A stretch of DNA of 64,000 nucleotides from Thermosporothrix hazakensis. Its GTDB lineage: Bacteria; Chloroflexota; Ktedonobacteria; Ktedonobacterales; Ktedonobacteraceae. Each line of letters starts with the position of its first letter. Positions within the stretch are counted from its first letter, which is position 1. This document shows positions 26,794 to 33,736 of this stretch, in pieces. The DNA is taken from positions 391,867-455,866 of the forward strand of contig NZ_QKUF01000001.1 in the NCBI RefSeq assembly GCF_003253565.1. Reading direction: 5' to 3'. The notes beneath the pieces were generated by a model. That model did not search any database, was not told the DNA's origin, and worked only from the letters and a program-made list of their open reading frames with translations. Both the position numbers and the translations under genes were made by a program.

Positions 26794-27129
26794 TTGCGAT
26801 TGTCAACGATCAGCGCACAAAACCAAAGGCATGGAGTTCCTGACGCCTTTGGGCAGCAGCTTGTAAAGAGCAAGCGCACACCTGACCGGTCTCAGCCAGC
26901 ACCTGAAAAGGTGATCGGGCTCCGTCAGGGACGAATATCCGGGTACACCAAGGTCCCGTCTGCTCCGGTTCATGTTGAAAGCGGGCGATGGGTGCGCAGT
27001 GTACAGGGAAAACCGTCTCCTGACCTTGACGAGGCTGCCATTACTCGCGCAAGCGGAGTTGTGAGGAGAAGGGCGGTATTGTCTCTTCCCTCTCCCCGGC
27101 GTCAGGCCGTGGGTCTCTACAAGCGATGA
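26794..27129 (+). CDS. Possible small basic protein (hypothetical)
   Basis: An open frame of 111 codons downstream of a strong promoter. The product is basic (many Arg and Lys) with Pro/Ser-rich parts such as KRTPDRSQPAPEKV and SLPSPRRQAVGLYKR. I recognise no family. The only starts are TTG or GTG codons without a good Shine-Dalgarno. The transcript may instead be a non-coding RNA or a long leader for the acidic protein at 27348. Confidence 0.3.
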   Translation: MRLSTISAQNQRHGVPDAFGQQLVKSKRTPDRSQPAPEKVIGLRQGRISGYTKVPSAPVHVESGRWVRSVQGKPSPDLDEAAITRASGVVRRRAVLSLPSPRRQAVGLYKR

Positions 27130-27284
27130 AATTGATAATAATGCAAAGCCGTTGAAAAAAGAGGGCTTAACCTGAGAACCACTTTCCTGCCCCTCTTTCG
27201 TAGGGGCAGAGTTCCTTCATGGCGCGGAAGATCTTCTTCCCGCATCATGCAAGGAGGGCGGGTCTCCATGCAGCTCATATAATG

Positions 27285-27348
27285 AAAGGAGGCGCGGTTC
27301 TTTCCCGTATCCATGCATACATCATTTATCGGGGAACCGCATAGCTCA
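27285..27348 (+). promoter_or_regulatory. Shine-Dalgarno, hairpin and overlapping mini-ORF before the acidic protein
   Basis: AAAGGAGG at 27285-27292 is 55 nt from the ATG at 27348, and nothing better lies closer. Between them GCGGTTC (27294-27300) pairs with GAACCGC (27334-27340), extended by CCCG (27304-27307) with CGGG (27330-27333). If folded, the distance left is about 8 nt. A 12-codon frame (ATG 27313, MHTSFIGEPHSS) also ends in an ATGA overlap with the gene start. Confidence 0.5.
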
Positions 27349-27788
27349 TGAACAAAAAAGACACTGAGAAAGATTCAGAGAGACCACATTACTACTCTCA
27401 GTTCTGGCTCGATGTTGCAGCCGGTCGCAGAGAAATTGGGCAGAAGGACCAGGAAGAAACAGAGGGCGAGGAGGCTGAGGAGGCCGAAACGCCGTCCAGA
27501 CGCAAGGGCGCACGCGAACAGAGCACCGAGAGCGAGGATATTGTTCACCCCGTTGTTGAGGATGAGCAAGAGGAAGCGCCTCCCGAGAACGAAGCAGTCT
27601 CCGATAGCGATATCCCTGACGTCGATTTTGGCGCAGGCGAGGACGAAGGCGAGGGGACCGAGCTTGAAGAGGGTGAGGACTTCTACGACGAGGATGATCT
27701 GGAATGGAGCGAACGCGAGCGCAAGAAGAAAAGCACCCGCGCCGCCAAGCCAGTCAAAAAACCTCGCCGCGAGCGCAAAACGTTCTAG
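27348..27788 (+). CDS. Acidic low-complexity protein (hypothetical)
   Basis: I do not recognise the gene. The 146-residue product begins with a short ordered-looking segment, YYSQFWLDVAAGRREI. Residues about 30-120 are dominated by Glu and Asp, and a basic tail (KKKSTRAAKPVKKPRRERK) closes it. No membrane segment is visible. Such an acidic chain with a basic tail suggests an intrinsically disordered protein that binds nucleic acid or basic proteins, but this is speculation. It has an in-frame stop just upstream, so ATG 27348 is the first possible start. A bidirectional terminator lies about 150 bp downstream. Confidence 0.7.
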   Translation: MNKKDTEKDSERPHYYSQFWLDVAAGRREIGQKDQEETEGEEAEEAETPSRRKGAREQSTESEDIVHPVVEDEQEEAPPENEAVSDSDIPDVDFGAGEDEGEGTELEEGEDFYDEDDLEWSERERKKKSTRAAKPVKKPRRERKTF

Positions 27789-27929
27789 CGTCGCAGCTTC
27801 ACCCTGTTGCGTCTAGCTCGTCGCACCTATAGAACGCTCAGCCTTTCGGCTCTGACAACTCACGAGCAATGGCGCTAACTCAGAGCCGACCGCGGATGAA
27901 AAAATACATAGCAAAGGGACAGATACACA

Positions 27930-27969
27930 AAAAACGGGCAACCCGGTGCAAGGGTTGCCCTCTTTTTTC
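27930..27969. terminator. Bidirectional terminator
   Basis: A perfect 9-bp stem, GGGCAACCC at 27936-27944 and GGGTTGCCC at 27952-27960, has an A-run to the left and a T-run to the right. It separates the acidic protein gene from gdhA, which end tail to tail. Confidence 0.92.
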
Positions 27970-27983
27970 TGCTCTGGTGCAAC

Positions 27984-29252
27984 TTATGGATAAATGCCGC
28001 GAATCTTTGTGGCCTCGGCGACACGCGAAATGGCAAGCATACTGGCAGCGAGCCTGAAATCACAATGGTAGCGCTCTGCCTGTAGGGCAACCGCATCAAA
28101 CGCCCGGTTCATAATCATTTCAAGCTTGTGCGTGATTTCCTCAACCCCCCAGAAGAAGCTTTGAATATCCTGAACCCATTCAAAGTAGCTGACCGTTACC
28201 CCGCCAGCATTTGCCAGAATATCGGGAATAACCGTGGTCCCCTTCTGGTACAGAATCGCATCGGCTTCGGGCGTCGTAGGACCATTGGCAGCTTCAACAA
28301 TAAGCCGCGCCTGCACACGATCAGCATTGTGAGCCGTGATGCTTCCCTCGGTTGCAGCCGGAATCAGGACATCACAGGGAACCTCCAGCAATTCCTGCTC
28401 ACTGATTGGCTGCGCCTGCGGAAAACCAACAACGGTGCTATGTTCCTGTTTGTAGCGAACGACTGCCGCGGGATCAAGGCCGCTCTCGTTATAGATGCCG
28501 CCCTGACTGTCGCATACCGCCACAACTTTACAGCCCTCATGATGGAAGAGTCGAGCAGCAATACTACCAGCATTACCAAAACCCTGAATACACACACGCG
28601 CACCCTGCAACGGCATACCAATATATCTGGCAGCGCGGCGGGTCACAAAGAGAACGCCGGTCGCTGTTGCCTCATTCCGCCCCTCACTCCCGCCGATGGA
28701 AAGCGGCTTTCCTGTCACCACAGCCGGGATTGAGAAGCCCTCATGCATCGAATAGGTATCCATAATCCAGGCCATCACCTGGGGATTGGTGTTCACATCA
28801 GGAGCAGGAATATCGCTATGAGGGCCAATAATAATCGATATTTCCGTTGCATAGCGGCGCGTCAAGCGTTCCAGCTCCGCAGGCGTCATCTCCTTCGGAT
28901 TGCAGATAACGCCACCTTTGGCACCACCATAGGGAATACCGACAACCGCGCATTTCCAGGTCATCCACATCGCGAGAGCCTTCACCTCATCCAGTGTCAC
29001 TTCTGGACTATAGCGAATACCGCCCTTCGCCGGCCCCCGGTTCACATTATGCTGTACCCGATAGCCCGTAAATGTTTTGATTCGCCCGTTATCCAGACGA
29101 ACGGGAAAGTTCACACAGAGCTCACGTTTGGGCTTGCGTAAAATCTCCCGCATATCTTCCGAAAGAGAGAGTTTATCGGCGGCCAACTCAAACTGTTGGA
29201 CCGCCATCTCATAAGGATTAAAAGCGCCAGACTTCCTCACATCATCGTGCAT
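27984..29252 (-). CDS. gdhA: Glutamate dehydrogenase (Glu/Leu/Phe/Val family)
   Basis: A 422-residue NAD(P)-dependent dehydrogenase interconverting glutamate and 2-oxoglutarate plus ammonia. Visible are GYRVQHNVNRGPAKGGIRYSP, MTWKCAVVGIPYGGAKGG with a catalytic lysine, IGPHSDIPAPDVNTN with the catalytic Asp, TGKPLSIGGSEGRNEATATG and the nucleotide-binding VCIQGFGNAGSIAA. Length and motifs fit the hexameric GudB/RocG type. It follows gatB by 18 bp on the same strand, so the two may form an operon. Coenzyme preference is not certain from sequence alone. Confidence 0.93.
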   Translation of the reverse strand: MHDDVRKSGAFNPYEMAVQQFELAADKLSLSEDMREILRKPKRELCVNFPVRLDNGRIKTFTGYRVQHNVNRGPAKGGIRYSPEVTLDEVKALAMWMTWKCAVVGIPYGGAKGGVICNPKEMTPAELERLTRRYATEISIIIGPHSDIPAPDVNTNPQVMAWIMDTYSMHEGFSIPAVVTGKPLSIGGSEGRNEATATGVLFVTRRAARYIGMPLQGARVCIQGFGNAGSIAARLFHHEGCKVVAVCDSQGGIYNESGLDPAAVVRYKQEHSTVVGFPQAQPISEQELLEVPCDVLIPAATEGSITAHNADRVQARLIVEAANGPTTPEADAILYQKGTTVIPDILANAGGVTVSYFEWVQDIQSFFWGVEEITHKLEMIMNRAFDAVALQAERYHCDFRLAASMLAISRVAEATKIRGIYP

Positions 29253-29270
29253 TGTCCGCGTCTCCTTTTT

Positions 29271-30770
29271 TTATTGGGGATTCTGAGGCTCGCCAAGCTT
29301 CTGCTTCAGCAATGACAGGACCATATCGGCGCGAGCCTGCCCACGCGTCAGCTTCATCACCTGTCCCATCAGAGCCTGAATAGCGTTGGTTTTTCCTTTC
29401 AGGTAATCTCCAACAATCTTCTGATTTTTGGCAATGACCTCCTGCACATACGGCTCAAGGGCGGCCATATCGGTAATAGGAGGCTTGATGCCCTTCTTCT
29501 CAACGATCTTCTCCGGCATCTCGCCTGAAGCAAAGGCCTCGTCAATAATCTCCTTCGCCTGCTTTCCGGTGATCCGCTGCTTGTCAAGGAGATCAATCAG
29601 GTTGGCGACTGCCGCAGGAGCGAGCGGGTTTTCCTCTATAGAGACAGCGTTTGCTTTGAGCAGACGGACCACCTCGCTCAGCACCCAGTTACAGGCCAGC
29701 TTGGCCCGCGCCTTATAGTCTTTGATCTGAGAGGCAGCAACCACTTTCTCAAAGTAATCTCCTAGAGGCTTATCTTCCGTCATAACATTTATATCCTGCT
29801 CACTCAAGCCGTACTGTTCGGCAAAGCGAGCGCGACGGGCGTCAGGCAATTCAGGCAATGAAGAGCGAATCTCTTCCACGCGTGCCGGGCTGATGACCAG
29901 AGGAGGCAAATCGGGCTCAGGGAAGTAGCGGTAGTCATTGGCCTGCTCCTTCGTGCGCTGAGCGACCGTCACGCCGCGGCTCTCATCCCAACCGCGCGTC
30001 TCCTGAACGATTATGCCCCCCTCTTTTAAAATGGCGATCTGGCGCCTCGCCTCATACTCAAGCGCCCGCTCAACAGCCCGGAAGCTGTTCATATTTTTGA
30101 CCTCGGTCTTGGTGCCAAGTTTCTGCTCGCCGCGAGGACGCACCGAAATATTGGCGTCGCAGCGCAGGCTTCCCTCTTCCATACGTCCAGATGACACCCC
30201 TAAATAAACGAGGATCTCACGTAATTTTTGCATATAGAGCCGCGCTTCGAGCGGGCTGCGCATATCGGGCTCGCTAACAATCTCCATCAGCGGAGTGCCT
30301 GCCCGGTTCACATCAATCAGGGTATAGCCCCCCAGATGGCTCGACTTGGCGGTATCCTCTTCAAGATGAACGCGGGTAACGCCGATATTCTTGGACTGGC
30401 CATCCACCTGAATGGTGAGATAGCCATTGCGGCTCAAGGGCATATCATACTGAGAGATCTGATAGCCCTTCATCAGATCGGGATACGGATAGCTCTTACG
30501 GTCAAACTTGGAATACTCGGGGATGGAACAATTCAGGGCAAGAGCTGTCATGATAGTATATTTGACAGCCTCGTCATTGATTACCGGCAAGACACCCGGC
30601 ATACCCATACAGATCGGGCAGACATGGGTATTTGGGGCTTCATTGGCATAGCCGGTCGGGCAGGGACAAAACATTTTGCTTTTGGTGAGGAGCTGTGAGT
30701 GCACTTCCAGGCCAATCACAACTTCAAAATCGGTATCAATCGGTGTATGTGTCGTAGCAGTTGTTGTCAT
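29271..30770 (-). CDS. gatB: Asp-tRNA(Asn)/Glu-tRNA(Gln) amidotransferase subunit B
   Basis: GatB, 499 residues, phosphorylates the tRNA-bound Glu or Asp and accepts ammonia from GatA, so that Gln-tRNA or Asn-tRNA is made indirectly. Motifs: FEVVIGLEVHSQLLTKSKMFC, zinc-site Cys residues in MFCPC and HVCPICMGMPG, ALALNCSIPEYSKFDRKSYPYPDLMKGYQISQ, DTAKSSH, DVNRAGTPLMEIVSEPDMRS, and the C-terminal YqeY-like tRNA-binding domain. gatA and gatC are not in the window. Start 30770 is preceded by AAGGTTAGG. Confidence 0.97.
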   Translation of the reverse strand: MTTTATTHTPIDTDFEVVIGLEVHSQLLTKSKMFCPCPTGYANEAPNTHVCPICMGMPGVLPVINDEAVKYTIMTALALNCSIPEYSKFDRKSYPYPDLMKGYQISQYDMPLSRNGYLTIQVDGQSKNIGVTRVHLEEDTAKSSHLGGYTLIDVNRAGTPLMEIVSEPDMRSPLEARLYMQKLREILVYLGVSSGRMEEGSLRCDANISVRPRGEQKLGTKTEVKNMNSFRAVERALEYEARRQIAILKEGGIIVQETRGWDESRGVTVAQRTKEQANDYRYFPEPDLPPLVISPARVEEIRSSLPELPDARRARFAEQYGLSEQDINVMTEDKPLGDYFEKVVAASQIKDYKARAKLACNWVLSEVVRLLKANAVSIEENPLAPAAVANLIDLLDKQRITGKQAKEIIDEAFASGEMPEKIVEKKGIKPPITDMAALEPYVQEVIAKNQKIVGDYLKGKTNAIQALMGQVMKLTRGQARADMVLSLLKQKLGEPQNPQ

Positions 30771-31122
30771 GCTTGAAAAACCTAACCTTCTCTTAAATCA
30801 CGACCCAACCAGAAAAAGGAAAAGCTACTCGCAGTTTTGTTGTAAGTCTAGACCTTTCTCCCGCATTCGTCAACAGCCAGAAAAAGCAGGTGTAGCGGGC
30901 AGAAATGCCGGGCTGCGGCGTCACCTTGCCTGCCTACGTTGCAAACTCAGAAAAAATAGCGTAAAATCTTGCTGACTCACAGTTCAATTAGATAGAGTGG
31001 TTTTCACACACCGAGGACGCAGAACAAGAAATAGTCGATTATAAGACCGCTACTTGCATGCATAAGACCGCAAAACAGGAAGGGAAGTCAATGGCGCTCT
31101 CTTCCCTGAATGTCTCACGTCG
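30771..31122. other. Intergenic region
   Basis: Divergent space between gatB (minus) and the MglA-like gene (plus). Apart from the promoter at 31123 I see no gene or repeat. Confidence 0.4.
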
Positions 31123-31151
31123 TTGGCATTTGGCACAAAATACGGTATACT
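31123..31151 (+). promoter_or_regulatory. Promoter of the MglA-like GTPase gene
   Basis: TTGGCA at 31123-31128, a 17-nt spacer and TATACT at 31146-31151. Confidence 0.8.
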
Positions 31152-31241
31152 GTCCCAGACAAAGTAGTAGCACGTTTGGCTACCTGGGCTGTAGTGCATC
31201 GGGTAGTGAGCCAAATAGAGCGGGCAGGAGAGCTAACAAAT

Positions 31242-31826
31242 ATGTCCCTGATTAACATGGCAAAACGAGAAATCAACTGTAAGATCGTTTACTATGGAAT
31301 CGGTCTAAGCGGCAAGACAACCAATCTTCACTATATCCACCAGGTCGTTCGTCCCCAGGATGTTGGAGAGATGGTCTCGATCGATACGGAGACCGAGCGA
31401 ACGCTATATTTTGACCTACTCCCGCTTGAATTAGGCGTGGTGCGCGGCTTCCGCATTCGTTTCCAGTTATACACAGTTCCCGGCCAGGTGCTGTATCAGC
31501 AAACCCGTATTTCCGTTTTAAAAGGAGCCGATTGCGTTATTTTTGTGGCGGATTCCCAGGCAAGCAAGCTCCAGGAAAACATTGAATGCTGGCAAGAGCT
31601 GCAAGACCAATTGCGCCGTATGAAAAAGAACATCGCTGAATTTCCGCTGGTGATGCAGTGGAACAAGCGGGACCTGCAAGACGTTCTCCCTGTGTCAGTG
31701 CTGGAAAAATATCTCAATCCCTATCGTTTCCCGGCCTATGAAGCGGTCGCCGTCACCGGGACCGGCGTGCTGGAAAGCCTGAAAAAAGGGATTAACACCA
31801 CTATCGAACGCCTCGACCGTATTTAA
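31242..31826 (+). CDS. MglA-like small GTPase
   Basis: A Ras-like bacterial GTPase of 194 residues. G1 is YYGIGLSGKTTNL, where MglA usually has GPGLSGKTT; the PM/G2-G3 region reads MVSIDTETERTLYFDLLPL and LYTVPGQVLYQQT; G4 is MQWNKRDL; G5 is AVTGTGVLESL. MglA proteins set cell polarity and are switched off by MglB; no MglB/roadblock gene is adjacent. ATG 31242 follows AGGAG by 11 nt; an open N-terminal extension to 31110 overlaps the promoter and is rejected. The next plus-strand gene, a response regulator, has its own promoter. Confidence 0.93.
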   Translation: MSLINMAKREINCKIVYYGIGLSGKTTNLHYIHQVVRPQDVGEMVSIDTETERTLYFDLLPLELGVVRGFRIRFQLYTVPGQVLYQQTRISVLKGADCVIFVADSQASKLQENIECWQELQDQLRRMKKNIAEFPLVMQWNKRDLQDVLPVSVLEKYLNPYRFPAYEAVAVTGTGVLESLKKGINTTIERLDRI

Positions 31827-31990
31827 TATTTTTAAAACCATTTTGCTACTACCCGAAACAGGAAGGAGTTGCGTTCTGCCTGATTCTGAGAATGTCGGAA
31901 GCGCAGCTCCTTACGTTTCTTACCGCATCAGTTCCCTTCTCTCCGCAAAAATCTTCACAGAAAGAAATAAGAATTTCCTCACTCTACCAA
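31827..31990. other. Intergenic region before the second LuxR-type regulator
   Basis: Nothing beyond the promoter at 31991-32019 is seen in the 340 bp between the GTPase and the regulator. The leader after that promoter is about 140 nt. Confidence 0.4.
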
Positions 31991-32019
31991 TTGTTCACAA
32001 CGCGTTTTGTGTGTATAAT
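31991..32019 (+). promoter_or_regulatory. Promoter of the response regulator at 32168
   Basis: TTGTTC at 31991-31996, a 17-nt spacer and perfect TATAAT at 32014-32019. Confidence 0.8.
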
Positions 32020-32167
32020 GATGCACAACCATTGGTGGGACTTTTCCCCTGAGAAGATTAGGGGGTTAGGATTAGAACAGTCGTTTTGGAGTTTGCACAA
32101 ACTAGTAAAGGGCAGGCAGTGTAGCGGAGGCTCTTCCTCGCTGTCTCCTCTTCTACGAAGGGATTAC

Positions 32168-32863
32168 ATGGAAACGATACGCGTCATCATTATTGATGAA
32201 CAGCCCTTATTTCGTGAGGGTATTCGAGCAACTCTGCAACGCATGGGGAACGTCGAGATTGTAGGCGAATCAACCGACCCTATGGAAATTCTCGACCTGA
32301 TTAAAACCAGTGAGGCCGAGGTTGCACTTATTGATGCCGGTCTGACAACGACCGATCCACTTGAAATAGCCAGGCTTGCACGGCAACATGCCCCCCGGAT
32401 GGCAATCATTATTCTGACGCCCTCAGAGGATGAAGAGCGCCTCTTCCAGTCTATCAAAGTCGGGGCTGCTGCCTACTATACCCGCAACATCTCTCCTGAC
32501 GAGTTAATGGAAGCCGTGCAAAAGGTGAGTCAGGGCGAGTACCTCATCAAAGATGACGTTCTGGCCCGTCCACAGGTCGCCAGCCGAGTTCTCAAGTCAT
32601 TCCGCGAAATGACTGTAGAGGAAGAAGAACCGGAACCAAAGGAAACCTATTCACCCCTCTCCAGCCGCGAAGTGGAGATTCTCGACTATATCGCTCGCGG
32701 GAACAGCAACAAAGAGATTGCCAAGTCGCTCAAGATTAGCGACCAGACCGTGAAGAATCATATTACTTCTATCTTGAAAAAGCTCTCGGTCAGCGATCGT
32801 ACAGCGGCAGTGGTACATGCGTTGCAGCACGGCTGGATTAAAATCAAGATGCCGGATAGCTAA
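32168..32863 (+). CDS. NarL/FixJ-family response regulator with Arg in place of the receiver lysine
   Basis: A 231-residue regulator. The receiver has the acidic pocket (IIIDEQ), a phospho-acceptor Asp in VALIDAGL and T in IILTPS, but the invariant lysine of the YLLKD motif is Arg (YYTRNIS). The LuxR helix-turn-helix at the C terminus is complete: PLSSREVEILDYIARGNSNKEIAKSL, SDQTVKNHITSILKKLSVSDRTAA. Start 32168 (METIRVIII) follows GAAGGG. The lysine normally transmits the phosphorylation signal, so this receiver may signal differently. It is convergent with the small membrane protein gene downstream. Confidence 0.92.
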   Translation: METIRVIIIDEQPLFREGIRATLQRMGNVEIVGESTDPMEILDLIKTSEAEVALIDAGLTTTDPLEIARLARQHAPRMAIIILTPSEDEERLFQSIKVGAAAYYTRNISPDELMEAVQKVSQGEYLIKDDVLARPQVASRVLKSFREMTVEEEEPEPKETYSPLSSREVEILDYIARGNSNKEIAKSLKISDQTVKNHITSILKKLSVSDRTAAVVHALQHGWIKIKMPDS

Positions 32864-32874
32864 TTCCAGACCCT

Positions 32875-32970
32875 AAAATAGAGCACAGGATTGCACTCAT
32901 GCTGGAGGTATCCCCCCCGATTGCGCCTCGGGGCAATCAGGATTCCCCCACTCCTGTCTGCTCTATTTTT
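32875..32970. terminator. Long bidirectional terminator-like stem
   Basis: AAAATAGAGCA (32875-32885) pairs with TGCTCTATTTT (32959-32969), and a smaller stem GATTGC/GCAATC lies inside. It separates two convergent genes, and the stop codon of the minus-strand gene is inside the right arm. Confidence 0.75.
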
Positions 32971-33445
32971 TACCGTCCCACACGCTCAGGAGATGAACGC
33001 CATATCGTGCATCAAGAAAGACGAAAACGTCATATACCCGCAGTGATGGCGTGTCTGTTACCGGGTCAGGGGACGGAAGCGGCACCTGTTGATACCAGAC
33101 CATCCAGGCTGGAACCATGTTTCCCTTTGCATAGGTCAAACTCCCATAGACAACGCCTGTTCTTTTTGCCTTCGAGGCGGCTTCAGGGGCAAACTGGGCG
33201 GCCAGATAGAGCGCCTGCGTTTGCATGATAGGGGGCTCCTCTCCGTTATACGTCAGCGCGATCCCTTTTTCGGCCAGAATCGGGAGCACTGGCAGCGCGG
33301 TCTGAGAGACTTCCTGCTGATCTATCACGGAGAGCACTGGCACGCGCCGCGTCTCATCCCACCACCACAAACCAGCGCCCAACAGCACCAGCAGCAATAC
33401 GATTCCGCCAGACAACAGGGCTCTGTTTCGTCTGCTTTGCCACAT
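32963..33445 (-). CDS. Small membrane-anchored protein (hypothetical)
   Basis: I do not recognise the family. A 160-residue protein with a basic N terminus (MWQSRRNRALL) and one membrane helix (about 12-30, GGIVLLLVLLGAGLWWW) followed by an outside domain of about 125 residues. It would be anchored with the C-terminal part outside the cell. The domain has the segments PVLPILAEKGIALTYNGEE, TGVVYGSLTYAKGNMVPAWM and VYDVFVFLDARYGVHLLSVW. Start 33445 follows GGAGGG by 8 nt. It is divergent from glgP. Confidence 0.7.
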   Translation of the reverse strand: MWQSRRNRALLSGGIVLLLVLLGAGLWWWDETRRVPVLSVIDQQEVSQTALPVLPILAEKGIALTYNGEEPPIMQTQALYLAAQFAPEAASKAKRTGVVYGSLTYAKGNMVPAWMVWYQQVPLPSPDPVTDTPSLRVYDVFVFLDARYGVHLLSVWDGKK

Positions 33446-33523
33446 AGATACCACCCTCCCGGCGCACCATACCACATCGCATAGGAGGGTGTAAAGATGG
33501 GCGCTCGTTCGCTTTTTGAGCCG

Positions 33524-33553
33524 TTGACCGTATTTTCATCAGCAAGATATACT
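33524..33553 (+). promoter_or_regulatory. Promoter of glgP
   Basis: TTGACC at 33524-33529, an 18-nt spacer and TATACT at 33548-33553. The leader is about 175 nt. Confidence 0.7.
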
Positions 33554-33736
33554 GAAAGTGAATGTCTAGGCCAGTCTTGCCCCGGATGTTGTCTGCTGTC
33601 AAGGGACCCGGCAGACAACAGGCGTTCTGCAAGGAAGGAACAGGCTGTCTCCTTTCACACCCGCTATCTCGTATTGAGAATGGAGCTGATCTGTTTGTGC
33701 AGTAAGAAGGGCTGAGAAGAAAGGAAGTCCAATTTC

